Both the position numbers and the translations under genes were made by a program. This document shows, in pieces, positions 23,187 through 32,910 of a stretch of DNA of 64,000 bases; the stretch's first letter is position 1; every line of letters starts with the position of its first letter. Source of the DNA: Caproiciproducens galactitolivorans. GTDB taxonomy: Bacteria > Bacillota > Clostridia > Oscillospirales > Acutalibacteraceae. The stretch is taken from the NCBI RefSeq assembly GCF_026672255.1, contig NZ_JAPOHA010000007.1, forward strand, positions 3,291 to 67,290. The letters run 5' to 3'. The notes under the pieces were generated by a model, which saw nothing but the letters and a program-made list of their open reading frames with translations, did not search any database and was not told where the DNA came from.

Positions 23187-24419
23187 TTAATAGCGGTTGT
23201 CGAATATGCGGGTCGATTTCTTTTCACTGCGGGGAAGGTCGCCCAGTTCCACCGGCTTGATTGCGGCGGTAATCCCGATTTTGGTTTTAAAGAGGAAACC
23301 GATTTCATTTATCAGCTGGGCTTTGTCGGCTTCCGCTTCCTTTTCCACAAACAGGGTAAGGATATCCTTTCCGTTCAGATGGTCGATCATTACCTGATAC
23401 TCGCTGGAGGCGCCCTTAACCCCTTTCAGCAGTTCTTCAATCTGGCTGGGGAAGATGTTGACACCCTTTACCTTAATCATGTCGTCGGTGCGGCCCTGAA
23501 TCGTATCAATGCGGGGATAGGGGGAACCGCATGGGCAGTCGCCGGGGATAAAGCGGGTCAGGTCGTGTGTACGGTAACGAATCAGCGGAGCGCCCTGCTT
23601 TTTCAGGGTAGTGATGACCAGCTCGCCGATTTGGCCGTCGGGGACAGGCTCCCCGGTTTTGGGATTGACAATCTCAAAATAAACATAATCGTCCCAGTAG
23701 TGCATTCCGCATTCATAGTCACAGCTTATTCCGATTCCCGGGCCGTAAACTTCGGTTAAGCCGTAGATATCGTAAAGCTTCACGCCGAGTTCCGCGGCAA
23801 TACGGCGGCGCATTTTCTCGCCCCAGCGTTCCGAACCAATGATGCCCTTTTTCAGGTGAATGTTTTCACCGATTCCCCGTTTGGCGATTTCTTCCGCCAG
23901 CAGCAGGGCATAGGAGGAGGTTGCGCACAGGACGGTGCTCTTCATATCCTGCATCATGCGAAGCTGTTTATCCGTGTTACCGGGGCCCATCGGAATGACC
24001 ATCGCCCCCAGACGTTCCGCGCCGGCCTGAAAGCCGATTCCGGCCGTCCACAGGCCGTAGCCCGGGGTAATCTGTACGCGGTCGAGATTCGTTAAACCCG
24101 CGGTTTCGTAGCAGCGGGCGAAAAGAAGCGCCCAGTCGTCCACATCCTGTTTGGTGTAAGGGATAATCACGGGTGTTCCGGTGGTACCGGAGGAGGAATG
24201 AATCCGCACGATTTCCTCATCCGGAACGGCCTGCAGTCCAAGGGGATACGCTTCGCGCAGGTCGCCTTTCCACGTAAAAGGAAGCTTTTCAAAATCGGAC
24301 TGGGTTTGAATGGCGCCGACGTCGACACCATCCAGCTTTCTTTTGTAAAACCCGTCGACGGACGTTAAATGCTTTAACTGCGCTTTCATCAAATCGAACT
24401 GCGATTGTTTCATTTGCAT
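23187..24419 (-). CDS. paaK: Phenylacetate-CoA ligase family protein
   Basis: 410 aa. Adenylate-forming enzyme that converts aryl acetates to CoA thioesters, or works in reverse in fermenters to make ATP. The ATP-binding P-loop is IHSSSGTTGTPVIIPY (about 73-88); YGLTEVYGPG and YRTHDLTRFIPGDC follow, then GRTDDMIKVKGVNIFP near the C-terminus. RBS AAAGGAGG. It is the third gene of the iorA-iorB-paaK operon, so its likely substrates are the indole-, phenyl- or hydroxyphenyl-acetate species made by Ior. A terminator follows. Confidence 0.9.
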   Translation of the reverse strand: MQMKQSQFDLMKAQLKHLTSVDGFYKRKLDGVDVGAIQTQSDFEKLPFTWKGDLREAYPLGLQAVPDEEIVRIHSSSGTTGTPVIIPYTKQDVDDWALLFARCYETAGLTNLDRVQITPGYGLWTAGIGFQAGAERLGAMVIPMGPGNTDKQLRMMQDMKSTVLCATSSYALLLAEEIAKRGIGENIHLKKGIIGSERWGEKMRRRIAAELGVKLYDIYGLTEVYGPGIGISCDYECGMHYWDDYVYFEIVNPKTGEPVPDGQIGELVITTLKKQGAPLIRYRTHDLTRFIPGDCPCGSPYPRIDTIQGRTDDMIKVKGVNIFPSQIEELLKGVKGASSEYQVMIDHLNGKDILTLFVEKEAEADKAQLINEIGFLFKTKIGITAAIKPVELGDLPRSEKKSTRIFDNRY

Positions 24420-24434
24420 TTTGACAGCCTCCTT

Positions 24435-25040
24435 TTATTCCTCGCATTGCTGCATGATTTCTGCCGCTTTTGCGCCTTCTTCAAGCGCTTTTGTATTTAA
24501 TTCAATAAACTGAGGTTTTACCCGTTTGGAAATCGCGGTTTTCAATTCCTCCATGGAAAGGCCGAGCATTCCGGATGCACAGGCCGCGCCCAGCAGGGCC
24601 ACGTTCAATACTTTTGCCGAACCGCACGCTTTACAGATTTTGTCCCCGTCAACGACAATCAGCTTCGCCGCTTCTTTTTGAAGGTACGGCATCATCTCGG
24701 AACCGTTATAGGCGGAATTGCCGAGCGAAGCGGTAACCGGACGGATTGCTTTGCGGCTTACGACCGCGACGCCGCCTTTCTTCAGGTAGGGCAGACAGCG
24801 TACGGCCTCCGCGGGTTCAAAACCGATGATGACGTCGGCGGAGTGCTTCGGAATCATGGGGGAATGAATTTCGTCCCCGATACGCACATGGCTGACGACG
24901 CATCCGCCGCGCTGTGCCATTCCGATGGTTTCGGCAGTACGGGCGTTCTGCCCTTTATCCATGGCGGCCTGGGCAATCAGTTTGGAAGCGAGGACGGTTC
25001 CCTGCCCGCCCACGCCGGACAAAATACAATTTACGGTCAT
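24435..25040 (-). CDS. iorB: Indolepyruvate ferredoxin oxidoreductase, beta subunit
   Basis: 201 aa. The gamma-type domain of 2-oxoacid:ferredoxin oxidoreductases, with GVGGQGTVLASKLIAQAA at the N-terminus and GMAQRGGCVVSHVRIG. Together with IorA it oxidises aryl pyruvates from transaminated Trp, Phe or Tyr to aryl-acetyl-CoA and reduces ferredoxin. It starts 1 bp after the iorA stop codon, so it is co-translated, and precedes paaK by 15 bp. Normal length. Confidence 0.93.
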   Translation of the reverse strand: MTVNCILSGVGGQGTVLASKLIAQAAMDKGQNARTAETIGMAQRGGCVVSHVRIGDEIHSPMIPKHSADVIIGFEPAEAVRCLPYLKKGGVAVVSRKAIRPVTASLGNSAYNGSEMMPYLQKEAAKLIVVDGDKICKACGSAKVLNVALLGAACASGMLGLSMEELKTAISKRVKPQFIELNTKALEEGAKAAEIMQQCEE

Positions 25041-25041
25041 A

Positions 25042-26817
25042 TCACTGCACCCCTTTCATGGCGCCGCAGGGGCAAACCTGCGCGCAGAGAGAACAGCCGA
25101 AGCAAAGGGAAGGTTCGATAAACGCTTTTCCGCCGTCCATGGAAACTGCGGGACATCCAATTTCATTTATGCATTTTTTACAGCCGGCGCATTGTTCGCT
25201 GTCCACCCAATAAGCGGAAGAAGGCTTGGACACCGCAATGCACGGAGACTGGAAAATGACAGCGGAAACGCCCTTGTGAGTGGCGGCCTTTTTCACTGCC
25301 TCAACGGCTTCGGCGAGATGAAACGGATTTACCACGGAGACTTCTTTCACGCCCACAGCGGTCAAGATGGCGGGAATGCTGACTTTTTCGGTGATGTTCC
25401 CCATCATGGTCCTTCCGGTTCCCGGGTGCGGCTGGTGCCCGGTCATAGCGGTCGTTGAATTGTCCAGCACAATCAGCGTGATATCGCTTTCATTATAGAC
25501 TGCGTTTACAACTCCCGTAATTCCGGAAGCAAAAAAGGTGGAATCCCCGATAAAGGAAAAATGCTTGACATCCGGTTCGATATGCTGCATGCCCTGCGCA
25601 ATTGTGATGTCCGCGCCCATGCACAGGCAGGTGTCGACCATATCCAGCGGCATGGCGTTTCCAAGGGTGTAGCAGCCGATATCCCCGGCAAAAACGGCCT
25701 TTTGTCCTTTCATAGCCTGCTTTACCGCATAGAAGGAAGCGCGGTGCGGACAGCCCGCGCACAATACGGGCGGACGTACCGGCAGCGGGGGGAGGGGCTC
25801 GTCTTTTTCCGGCGCGGGCAGTCCCAGGTAGTTGTGCAGTACGGCTTTTACCGATTCGACCGTATTTTCCCCGGCCTGCTGTACATCGCCGCTCAGCTTG
25901 CCGCGGATGGCAACATTCAAATGGTGTTTGCCGCAGAGGAAAATCAATTCCCGTTCAATCACCGGGTCAAGCTCCTCAATCACCATTACTTCGGTTAATC
26001 CGTTCAAAAACGCCAAAGCGAGTTTTTCCGGGAAAGGATGCGGCGTGGAAACTTTCAGAAGCTTTGCGTTGCAGTCCCCCAGAGCTTCCTTTGTGTATTC
26101 ATAGCTGATTCCGCCGGTTGCAATTCCTTTCGTACCGCCGCCGGTAATCGTGTTGAACCGATAGGAAGAAAGCTTTTCGCCCATTGCGGGGTTTCTTTCT
26201 TCAATTTTGAGATGATTCTGATAGGAAAGACGGGGGAAGATCGTCCATTTTGCATCCTTTATGAATCCTTCCGGCTTGTTGACCGTTTTTGTATCGGCTA
26301 TTTCCATGGAGGCGCAGCCGTGGCATACGCGGGTGGTCGGCCGGAACAAAACCGGGGTGCCGTATTCTTCCGAAAGGGCGAAAGCATCCCCGATCATGGC
26401 ATAGGCTTCCTCCGGTGAGGACGGGTCAAAAACAGGGAGTTTTGAAAACTGCGCAAAATGGCGGGTATCCTGCTCCGTCTGCGAGGAGATCGGGCCGGGG
26501 TCGTCGGCAGATACAATCACCATGCCGCCTTTTACGCCGACATAGGCAAGGCTCATCAAAGGGTCGGATGCCACGTTCAAGCCGACCTGTTTCATGGTGA
26601 CCAGCGTTCTTGCGCCCGAATAGGATGCGCCCGCCGCAACCTCCATCGCCGCTTTTTCGTTCACGGACCATTCCACATAAATACTGCCGTCATTGTTTTT
26701 CGCGACGGTTTCCAGAATTTCGGTGGACGGTGTGCCGGGATAACCGCATACCAGATTAACTCCGGCGTGAATTGCGCCCATCGCGATTGCTTCGTTGCCC
26801 ATTAAAAACTTTTTCAT
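25042..26817 (-). CDS. iorA: Indolepyruvate ferredoxin oxidoreductase, alpha subunit
   Basis: 591 aa from ATG 26817, set by GAGG upstream and by the conserved MKKFLMGNEAIAMGAIHAG; the longer open frame upstream runs through the T-box leader. The pyrimidine-binding domain lies at the N-terminus (GYPGTPSTEI, EKAAMEVAAGASYSG). The TPP-binding domain holds GDIGCYTLG and FIGDSTFFASGITG. Two [4Fe-4S] ferredoxin motifs lie at the C-terminus (CAGCKKCINEIGC and CFGCSLCAQVCPC). It is the first gene of the operon and is controlled by the T-box. Confidence 0.95.
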   Translation of the reverse strand: MKKFLMGNEAIAMGAIHAGVNLVCGYPGTPSTEILETVAKNNDGSIYVEWSVNEKAAMEVAAGASYSGARTLVTMKQVGLNVASDPLMSLAYVGVKGGMVIVSADDPGPISSQTEQDTRHFAQFSKLPVFDPSSPEEAYAMIGDAFALSEEYGTPVLFRPTTRVCHGCASMEIADTKTVNKPEGFIKDAKWTIFPRLSYQNHLKIEERNPAMGEKLSSYRFNTITGGGTKGIATGGISYEYTKEALGDCNAKLLKVSTPHPFPEKLALAFLNGLTEVMVIEELDPVIERELIFLCGKHHLNVAIRGKLSGDVQQAGENTVESVKAVLHNYLGLPAPEKDEPLPPLPVRPPVLCAGCPHRASFYAVKQAMKGQKAVFAGDIGCYTLGNAMPLDMVDTCLCMGADITIAQGMQHIEPDVKHFSFIGDSTFFASGITGVVNAVYNESDITLIVLDNSTTAMTGHQPHPGTGRTMMGNITEKVSIPAILTAVGVKEVSVVNPFHLAEAVEAVKKAATHKGVSAVIFQSPCIAVSKPSSAYWVDSEQCAGCKKCINEIGCPAVSMDGGKAFIEPSLCFGCSLCAQVCPCGAMKGVQ

Positions 26818-26854
26818 GTCATACCTCACAATCTCATGAAAATCTGCTGGAAAA

Positions 26855-27120
26855 TAAAAAAAATCTGCCCTTCGCAAAAAGGACAGATTTGAAATCTGCG
26901 GTACCACCTTAATTGATTTGCTTTCAGCAAATCCTCTCAAACGAAAATGCCAACACATTTTCTTCCGTTAACGCCGGATTACGTTTCAGATACTCGGCAA
27001 AAGCTTTTCCCCTCACCCTCAGTGATCCATTTACCATACGGCATTCCGCGGAACTCCCAGCACCGTCCGCTCTCTGCAGGCGCCCGTTACGGTTTTATCT
27101 TCACCTCAAAGGTTTGTTTT
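26855..27120 (-). promoter_or_regulatory. T-box leader of the ior operon (candidate Trp specifier)
   Basis: Minus strand: the T-box AAGGTGGTACCGC (26898-26910) is followed by a terminator hairpin AAATCTGTCC/GGGCAGATTTTTTTT (about 26855-26890). Stem I begins with the typical AGAGAGCGGAC. On its 3' side AAATGGATCACTG carries a plausible specifier UGG (27027-27029), which would make it a sensor of uncharged tRNA-Trp. The T-box call is firm; the specifier is less so (AUC is an alternative). Confidence 0.88.
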
Positions 27121-27131
27121 ATTAATTTAAA

Positions 27132-27160
27132 ATCCTAACACAGGAAAGACGGTTTGTCAA
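27132..27160 (-). promoter_or_regulatory. Promoter of the T-box/ior operon
   Basis: Minus strand: TTGACA (27155-27160), 17-bp spacer, TAGGAT (27132-27137). It starts the T-box transcript. The remaining 27161-27363 contains a TATAAT (27317-27322) that may serve the next rightward gene. Confidence 0.75.
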
Positions 27161-27363
27161 GGTTCCAAAACTGCATTTTCAATTTATTTTTCCAAGGCAT
27201 AAAAAGCAATCTTTCATAGGATCCGCTTTTTCATTTCCGAGAGGATCATTCATTTTGATACTATAAATCCTTTCAATTTCACGGGATTCACTGTTTAATA
27301 TAAATCCATATCATGGTATAATACAATTAATTTGATTGGAAAACGAAGAGAAAGGAATTCAAA

Positions 27364-28536
27364 ATGGAACTCAATAAAAGCAACATGAAAAAGATAATGC
27401 TGCTCATTGCCTTTGGTATTGCCTTTTACCTGGGGCTGAAAAACCTTTACCGTTTTTCCGACCTTGCCGGATTTATCGGCAGTATTTTCGAACCGTTCCT
27501 TCTTGGCATGGCTTTCGCTTTTATTTTAAATATATTGATGCGTCATATTGAAACGCGTTTTTTTGCTCCGCTGAACAGGCGTTATACCCAAAAGTGGCCA
27601 AAGATACGCCGTCCGCTGAGTATCTTTCTGTCCCTGCTGATTGTGCTCGGCATTATTGCCCTGATTTTGCTGATTGTTGTGCCGGAATTGATTAAAACCA
27701 TTGTGAATCTTACCAACAATATTCCGAACTTCTTTAATGAAATACAAAATTATCTGACCCGAATCAGCAATCAATACCCGGATATCGGAGAATCCTTCCG
27801 GAAAATAAACATTGACTGGAACAGTATCAGCCAGATGCTTGCGGTAAACGGTCAAAAACTTGCCAGTTCCCTGGTAGGTTCTACAGTAACGGTTACAACA
27901 AATATTTTCCACGGGGCAATCACGCTTGTTTTAAGCTTTGTGATTGCTTTGAATATCCTTGCGCAGAAAGAAAAGCTGCAAGGTCAGGCGAAGCGTGTGC
28001 TGTATGCCTACCTGCCGAATCCAAAAGCCCAAAAAATCGTTTGGCTTTGCAGGCTTTCAAATAAAACTTTTTCCAATTTTATTGCCGGACAGTGTACCGA
28101 AGCATGCATCCTTGGAACGCTCTGCTTTATCGGAATGAATATTTTCCAGTTCCCGTACGCCCTGCTGATCTCGGTGTTCGTCGTATTTATGGCGCTGATT
28201 CCGATTATCGGTTCTTTTTTAAGCACGGTCATCGGCGCTCTGCTGATTCTGATTGTCAGCCCGATTAAGGCAGTTTGGTATGTCGTGTTTTTTGTTGTCC
28301 TGCAGCAATTGGAGGGCAACCTGATTTATCCGCGCGTAGTCGGCTCAAAAGTCGGGCTTCCCGTCCTTTGGGTACTTGCGGCGATTACCATTGGCGGCAA
28401 TGTATTCGGCGTTCTGGGAATGGTCATCAATATTCCGATCTGCTCGATTCTCTATGTTCTGCTGAAGGAAGATGTCGGGAAGCGATTGAAAAGCAAGAAG
28501 AAGCAGGACAAGCCGGTTCAGGATACCGGGGAATAA
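27364..28536 (+). CDS. AI-2E family transporter
   Basis: 390 aa. A polytopic membrane protein of the AI-2E (YtvI/PerM-like) exporter family. Hydrophobic segments occupy about 12-70, then an extracytoplasmic helical segment at 105-165, then five or six more helices at about 170-370, including the conserved LIPIIGSFLSTVIGAL and GLPVLWVLAAITIGG blocks. Some members export signalling molecules; others act as ion antiporters, and the substrate here cannot be told. RBS AGAAAGGAA. Single gene, with a terminator after it. Confidence 0.9.
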   Translation: MELNKSNMKKIMLLIAFGIAFYLGLKNLYRFSDLAGFIGSIFEPFLLGMAFAFILNILMRHIETRFFAPLNRRYTQKWPKIRRPLSIFLSLLIVLGIIALILLIVVPELIKTIVNLTNNIPNFFNEIQNYLTRISNQYPDIGESFRKINIDWNSISQMLAVNGQKLASSLVGSTVTVTTNIFHGAITLVLSFVIALNILAQKEKLQGQAKRVLYAYLPNPKAQKIVWLCRLSNKTFSNFIAGQCTEACILGTLCFIGMNIFQFPYALLISVFVVFMALIPIIGSFLSTVIGALLILIVSPIKAVWYVVFFVVLQQLEGNLIYPRVVGSKVGLPVLWVLAAITIGGNVFGVLGMVINIPICSILYVLLKEDVGKRLKSKKKQDKPVQDTGE

Positions 28537-28600
28537 TACCACATGATTTCGTTCTATAAGGAAGAATTGTCAAACAGGGCTTTCCTGTACAGAAAAAGGG

Positions 28601-28640
28601 GCCGCATCAGCGATTTTGATGCGGCTGTATTCTTGTTGGA
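28601..28640 (+). terminator. Terminator after the AI-2E transporter gene
   Basis: GCCGCATCA (28601-28609) pairs with TGATGCGGC (28618-28626), followed by a T-rich TGTATTCTTGTT. The following stretch to 28712 contains a TATAAT at 28675-28680 for the next gene. Confidence 0.7.
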
Positions 28641-28712
28641 AAAAAAGAAGATGCATTTTTGGGGATATTTGTATTATAATAAATTCAACCGATTTACCCA
28701 GGTGGTGACAGG

Positions 28713-29531
28713 ATGTATCAAGAGAAGCACAGATTTAAAAAAACGCTTTCGGCATTTGCCGTTATTTTCGTGGAGCTTGCGCTTATGGCGGCAACGACAG
28801 CCGTATTTGTATTGGTTTTTGAACGTGTGGACACCATGCGGACAGAAGCCGCTGCCGCGGCTGCGAAAAACAGCAGTTCCGCCACCGTTGCGCAGGAGAG
28901 CCTGAACGAGGGCGCGTCTTCTGCGGGCTCCGAAAATGAACCGATGCAGGAATTCAAACAACCGGACGATTGGAAACTCGTTTTGGTGAATTTGGATCAT
29001 GAATTGCCGGCAACGTATAAACAAAGCATTGTGCATCAGTTTAACGTGGATATCGATTCAAGAATCACCGATTCCTATCAGAAAATGCACGACGCCGCCT
29101 TAAAGGATAATAGCAAGATCTGGATATCCTCAGGCTACAGAAGCTATGAAAAGCAGCAGCAGCTTTTTGCGGAGGAAATTCAGACATTTTATAAAAACGG
29201 GGTCAGCCGCGAGGAAGCAGTCAGCAAAGCATCCCGGTCGGTTGCCCGCCCCGGTTGCAGCGAGCACATAACCGGGCTTGCCGTTGATTTGAACGGCGTT
29301 CTGGAAAATTTTGATCAAACCAAAGAATCCGACTGGCTTCAGAAGCATGCGCAGGATTACGGCTTTGTCTTGCGGTATCCGAAGGATAAGCAGAATATAA
29401 CGAAAATCAAGTACGAACCATGGCATTATCGGTACGTCGGCGTTGAAAACGCTCAAAAGATGAAAGCGATGAACCTGTGTTTAGAGGAATATATTGACTA
29501 TTTAAATAAAAATCAGGCTGCGTCGCATTGA
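28713..29531 (+). CDS. VanY-like D-alanyl-D-alanine carboxypeptidase (M15B)
   Basis: 272 aa. An uncleaved N-terminal membrane anchor (about 10-37), an Ala/Ser-rich linker, and a zinc peptidase domain from about 85. The catalytic set is complete: SSGYRSYEKQQQLF, zinc ligands His185 and Asp192 in GCSEHITGLAVDL, catalytic Glu235 and ligand His238 in YEPWHYRYVG. It trims D-Ala from peptidoglycan stem peptides outside the membrane. A paralog with these residues lost lies at 42101-42913. RBS AGGTGGTGACAGG. Confidence 0.9.
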   Translation: MYQEKHRFKKTLSAFAVIFVELALMAATTAVFVLVFERVDTMRTEAAAAAAKNSSSATVAQESLNEGASSAGSENEPMQEFKQPDDWKLVLVNLDHELPATYKQSIVHQFNVDIDSRITDSYQKMHDAALKDNSKIWISSGYRSYEKQQQLFAEEIQTFYKNGVSREEAVSKASRSVARPGCSEHITGLAVDLNGVLENFDQTKESDWLQKHAQDYGFVLRYPKDKQNITKIKYEPWHYRYVGVENAQKMKAMNLCLEEYIDYLNKNQAASH

Positions 29532-29556
29532 ACAACAGCCTGTAATTTGCTATAAT
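29528..29556 (+). promoter_or_regulatory. Promoter of gltX-glnS
   Basis: TTGAAC (29528-29533), 17-bp spacer, TATAAT (29551-29556); it overlaps the stop codon of the upstream peptidase gene. Confidence 0.65.
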
Positions 29557-29593
29557 TATAAAATTAGTTTATCAGGTCTTGTTTCACAGAGAA

Positions 29594-29645
29594 AAGAACT
29601 TTTTTATTTCGGTTAGAATCATACCGCACAGTTGAAAAAGTTCTT
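29594..29645 (+). repeat. Leader inverted repeat upstream of gltX
   Basis: AAGAACTTTTT (29594-29604) and AAAAAGTTCTT (29635-29645) are perfectly complementary. The hairpin lies in the 140-nt leader and ends about 50 bases before the gltX start. It has no T-box signature; its role is unknown. Confidence 0.6.
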
Positions 29646-29695
29646 ATTTGCAAACAAGGCCGAGAATTTTTTAATCAGATGAGAGGGGTCTATTC

Positions 29696-31162
29696 ATGCA
29701 GCAAAAAACAGTTCGAACAAGGTTTGCGCCAAGCCCGACGGGTTTTATGCACGTCGGGAATCTGCGTACGGCCTTGTATGAATATTTGATCGCGAAATCG
29801 CTTGGCGGCACCTTTGTGCTGCGCATAGAGGATACCGATCAGGAAAGGCTCGTTCCGGGCGCGGTCGATGTTATTTACAACACCCTTGAAAAGGTGGGGC
29901 TGAAACATGACGAAGGACCGGATAACGGAGGCAAATTCGGCCCCTACATTCAAAGCGAACGCAAGGATCTTTACAAACCGTACGCGGAGCAGCTTGTGCG
30001 GGAGGGAAAAGCGTATTACTGCTTCTGCACCAAGGAGCGCCTTGACGCGCTGCATGAGAGCAGGGAAGGGGAATTCGCCGGCGGTTACGACCGTCACTGC
30101 CGCGATCTGCCGAAAGAGGAAGTCGGCCGGCTTTTAGCGTCCGGCGCGCCGTATGTTATCCGTCAGCGTATGCCGATTGAAGGGTCAACCACCTTCGACG
30201 ATGTCGTGTACGGTTCCATTACCATCGAAAACAAGGAACTCGAGGACCAGATTTTGATCAAGTCCGACGGTTATCCGACCTACAATTTTGCGAACGTAAT
30301 TGACGACCATCTGATGCAGATTACCCATGTCGTGCGGGGCTGCGAATATCTTACCTCCACGCCGAAGTACAATTTGCTGTATCAGGCTTTCGGCTGGGAT
30401 GTCCCGACGTATGTTCACCTGCCGTTAATCATGGGTAAAAACGAAGACGGCAGCGTTTCGAAGCTTTCCAAACGACATGGTTCGACCGGCTTTGAGGACT
30501 TAATCAAGGAAGGCTATCTTCCGCAGACCATTGTAAACTACATAGCGCTTTTAGGCTGGTGTCCGAAGGAAAACCGGGAGCTTTTCACGCTGCCGGAACT
30601 GGTGGAGAATTTCTCAATCGACGGAATCAGCAAATCCCCGGCCGTTTTTGATTACGATAAACTGACCTGGTTTAACGGAGAATATATCCGCGCCATGTCC
30701 GAAGAAGAATTTATCAGCAACGCTATGCCGTATTTTAAGGAAGTATTTCCCGATAAAGAATGCAATTGGCAGGTTCTTGCTTCCATTTTACAGCCGCGTG
30801 TAACGAAGTTTACGCAGATTCCGGAAATGATTGCGTTTTTAAAGGAACTGCCGGATTATACGACTGACTTTTTTGTCAATAAAAAGAGCAAGACAAATTT
30901 GGAAAATTCGGCGCAGATGCTGAAAGAAGCCTTGCCCGTACTGGAAGGCGTCGGCGATTGGACGGTGGAGGTTCTCCACGATGCGCTGATCGAACTTGCG
31001 CAAAAGCTGGAAGTAAAAAACGGAACCCTGCTCTGGCCGGTTCGCATTGCGGCGGCCGGTATGCTGGTAACACCGGGCGGGGCAATGGAGATTCTTGCAA
31101 TCCTCGGCAAAGAAGAATCCATCCGCCGTCTCCGTTTCGGACTCGAAAAATTGGGAGCATAA
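29696..31162 (+). CDS. gltX: Glutamyl-tRNA synthetase
   Basis: 488 aa. Class I synthetase that charges tRNA-Glu. The HIGH-type motif sits in FAPSPTGFMHVGNLRTALYE, with the Asp-rich DTDQERLVPGA following; the KMSKS equivalent is KLSKRHGS (about 260). A C-terminal anticodon-binding domain follows. Length is normal. RBS GAGAGG. It is followed after 12 bp by glnS in the same operon. Confidence 0.95.
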   Translation: MQQKTVRTRFAPSPTGFMHVGNLRTALYEYLIAKSLGGTFVLRIEDTDQERLVPGAVDVIYNTLEKVGLKHDEGPDNGGKFGPYIQSERKDLYKPYAEQLVREGKAYYCFCTKERLDALHESREGEFAGGYDRHCRDLPKEEVGRLLASGAPYVIRQRMPIEGSTTFDDVVYGSITIENKELEDQILIKSDGYPTYNFANVIDDHLMQITHVVRGCEYLTSTPKYNLLYQAFGWDVPTYVHLPLIMGKNEDGSVSKLSKRHGSTGFEDLIKEGYLPQTIVNYIALLGWCPKENRELFTLPELVENFSIDGISKSPAVFDYDKLTWFNGEYIRAMSEEEFISNAMPYFKEVFPDKECNWQVLASILQPRVTKFTQIPEMIAFLKELPDYTTDFFVNKKSKTNLENSAQMLKEALPVLEGVGDWTVEVLHDALIELAQKLEVKNGTLLWPVRIAAAGMLVTPGGAMEILAILGKEESIRRLRFGLEKLGA

Positions 31163-31174
31163 GGAGCGAAAACG

Positions 31175-32857
31175 ATGAGTGAAAAGAAAAGCAATACGGA
31201 AGAAGCCGAAATTTCGGGCAATTTTATCCATACCTTCGTAGAGGAGGATATTGCTCCGGAAGGAAGGTTTGCGGGGAAAAAGGTACATACCCGTTTTCCG
31301 CCGGAACCAAACGGCTATCTTCATATCGGTCATGCAAAAGCAATTTGCATTGACTTTGGTACGGCTGAAAAATTCAGCGGTATCTGCAATCTGCGCATGG
31401 ACGACACGAACCCCACAAAAGAGGATACCGAATACGTTGACGCCATTCAAAACGATATCCGCTGGCTTGGTTTCACCTGGGACGACCGTTTTCATTATGC
31501 TTCCGATTATTTCCCGAAAATGTATGAAATGGCTGTCAAATTGATTCGGGAAGGGCTTGCCTATGTCTGCCAGCTTACGCCGGAGCAAATGCGGGAAAAC
31601 AGGGGCGATCTGACCCATCCTGCCGTAAGCCCCTATCGTGACCGCCCGGCGGAAGAGAGCCTTGACCTGTTTGAACGGATGAAAAAAGGCGAGTTTCAGG
31701 ACGGGGAAATGACCCTGCGCGCGAAAATTGATCTGGCTTCCGGCAATTTCAATATGCGCGACCCGGTTATTTACCGCATTAACCATATGGCGCATCACCG
31801 CACGGGAACCGAATGGTGCATTTATCCCATGTATGATTTTGCCCATCCGATCGAGGACGCACTTGAGGGAATCACCCATTCGCTCTGCTCTTTGGAATTT
31901 GAAGATCACAGGCCGCTTTACGACTGGGTGATTCATCATATCGGCCTGCCGGACAAACCGAGGCAGATCGAATTTGCCCGCCTTGGCATCAACAATACGG
32001 TCATGAGCAAGCGCAAGCTCCGCCAACTGGTGGAAAACCATTATGTCAGCGGGTGGGACGACCCGCGCATGCCGACGCTTTGCGGACTGCGCCGCAGGGG
32101 ATACACCCCGGCGTCCATCCGCAATTTCTGTGACCGAATCGGCGTGGCGAAAGTCAACAGCACCGTGGAATACAGCTTTTTGGAGCATTGCCTGCGGGAA
32201 GATTTGAATTTGAACGCGCAGCGCACCATGGCGGTTTTGCAGCCGGTGAAACTGATTCTGACAAATTACCCGGAAAATCAGACCGAGGAATTTGAGGTGG
32301 AGAACAACCCGGAAAAGCCGCAGGACGGGACACGGAAGGTTTCGTTCTCCCGCACGCTTTGGATTGAGAAGGAAGACTTCATGGAAGAGCCTGTAAAAGG
32401 CTATTTCCGCCTTTTCCCGGGCAATGAGGTTCGCCTGAAAACGGCGTATGTTGTCCGCTGTACAGGCTGCAAAAAGGACGAAAACGGAAATGTTGTGGAA
32501 GTGTATGCGGAATACGACCCGCAGACGCGCGGCGGAAACACGCCGGACGGCAGAAAGGTAAAGGGAACCATCCACTGGGTGGACGCCAAAACCGCCGCCG
32601 ACGCGGAAGTACGCCTGTACGACAGTCTGTTCACCGTTCCGGACCCGGAAGCCGGCGATTTTCTGGAGCTTTTAAATCCGGATTCGCTCAAGGTTTTACA
32701 GAACTGTAAGGTGGAACCTTCGCTGGCTCAGGAGAAAGCGCCGAAATCGTTCCAGTTTATGCGTCAGGGCTATTTCTGCATCGATAATGACAGCACGCCG
32801 GAGCATCCGGTGTTTAACCGTTCCGTATCCTTAAAGGACAGCTTTAAAAAGAAATAA
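31175..32857 (+). CDS. glnS: Glutaminyl-tRNA synthetase
   Basis: 560 aa. [21 protein letters not shown] carries the HIGH motif (shown in part), [11 protein letters not shown] follows, [11 protein letters not shown] is the KMSKS loop, and the C-terminal beta-barrel anticodon-binding domain (about 340-550) is complete. It charges tRNA-Gln directly. Many Firmicutes lack GlnRS and use GatCAB with a non-discriminating GluRS; here the two synthetases are neighbours in one operon. A terminator follows. Confidence 0.95.
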   Translation: MSEKKSNTEEAEISGNFIHTFVEEDIAPEGRFAGKKVHTRFPPEPNGYLHIGHAKAICIDFGTAEKFSGICNLRMDDTNPTKEDTEYVDAIQNDIRWLGFTWDDRFHYASDYFPKMYEMAVKLIREGLAYVCQLTPEQMRENRGDLTHPAVSPYRDRPAEESLDLFERMKKGEFQDGEMTLRAKIDLASGNFNMRDPVIYRINHMAHHRTGTEWCIYPMYDFAHPIEDALEGITHSLCSLEFEDHRPLYDWVIHHIGLPDKPRQIEFARLGINNTVMSKRKLRQLVENHYVSGWDDPRMPTLCGLRRRGYTPASIRNFCDRIGVAKVNSTVEYSFLEHCLREDLNLNAQRTMAVLQPVKLILTNYPENQTEEFEVENNPEKPQDGTRKVSFSRTLWIEKEDFMEEPVKGYFRLFPGNEVRLKTAYVVRCTGCKKDENGNVVEVYAEYDPQTRGGNTPDGRKVKGTIHWVDAKTAADAEVRLYDSLFTVPDPEAGDFLELLNPDSLKVLQNCKVEPSLAQEKAPKSFQFMRQGYFCIDNDSTPEHPVFNRSVSLKDSFKKK

Positions 32858-32871
32858 GGATAAATACACAA

Positions 32872-32910
32872 AGCCCGCTGCCGGTTAAAAACAGCGGGCT
32901 GCTTTTTATT
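32872..32910. terminator. Terminator between convergent glnS and birA
   Basis: AGCCCGCTG (32872-32880) pairs with CAGCGGGCT (32892-32900), followed by GCTTTTTATT. It terminates glnS and may also act for birA. Confidence 0.88.

Noticed and set aside
30839-32575. Long minus-strand open frame (578 codons) opposite gltX and glnS
   Set aside because: It is antisense to two certain synthetase genes, has no RBS or family motif, and arises from the codon pattern of the real genes.
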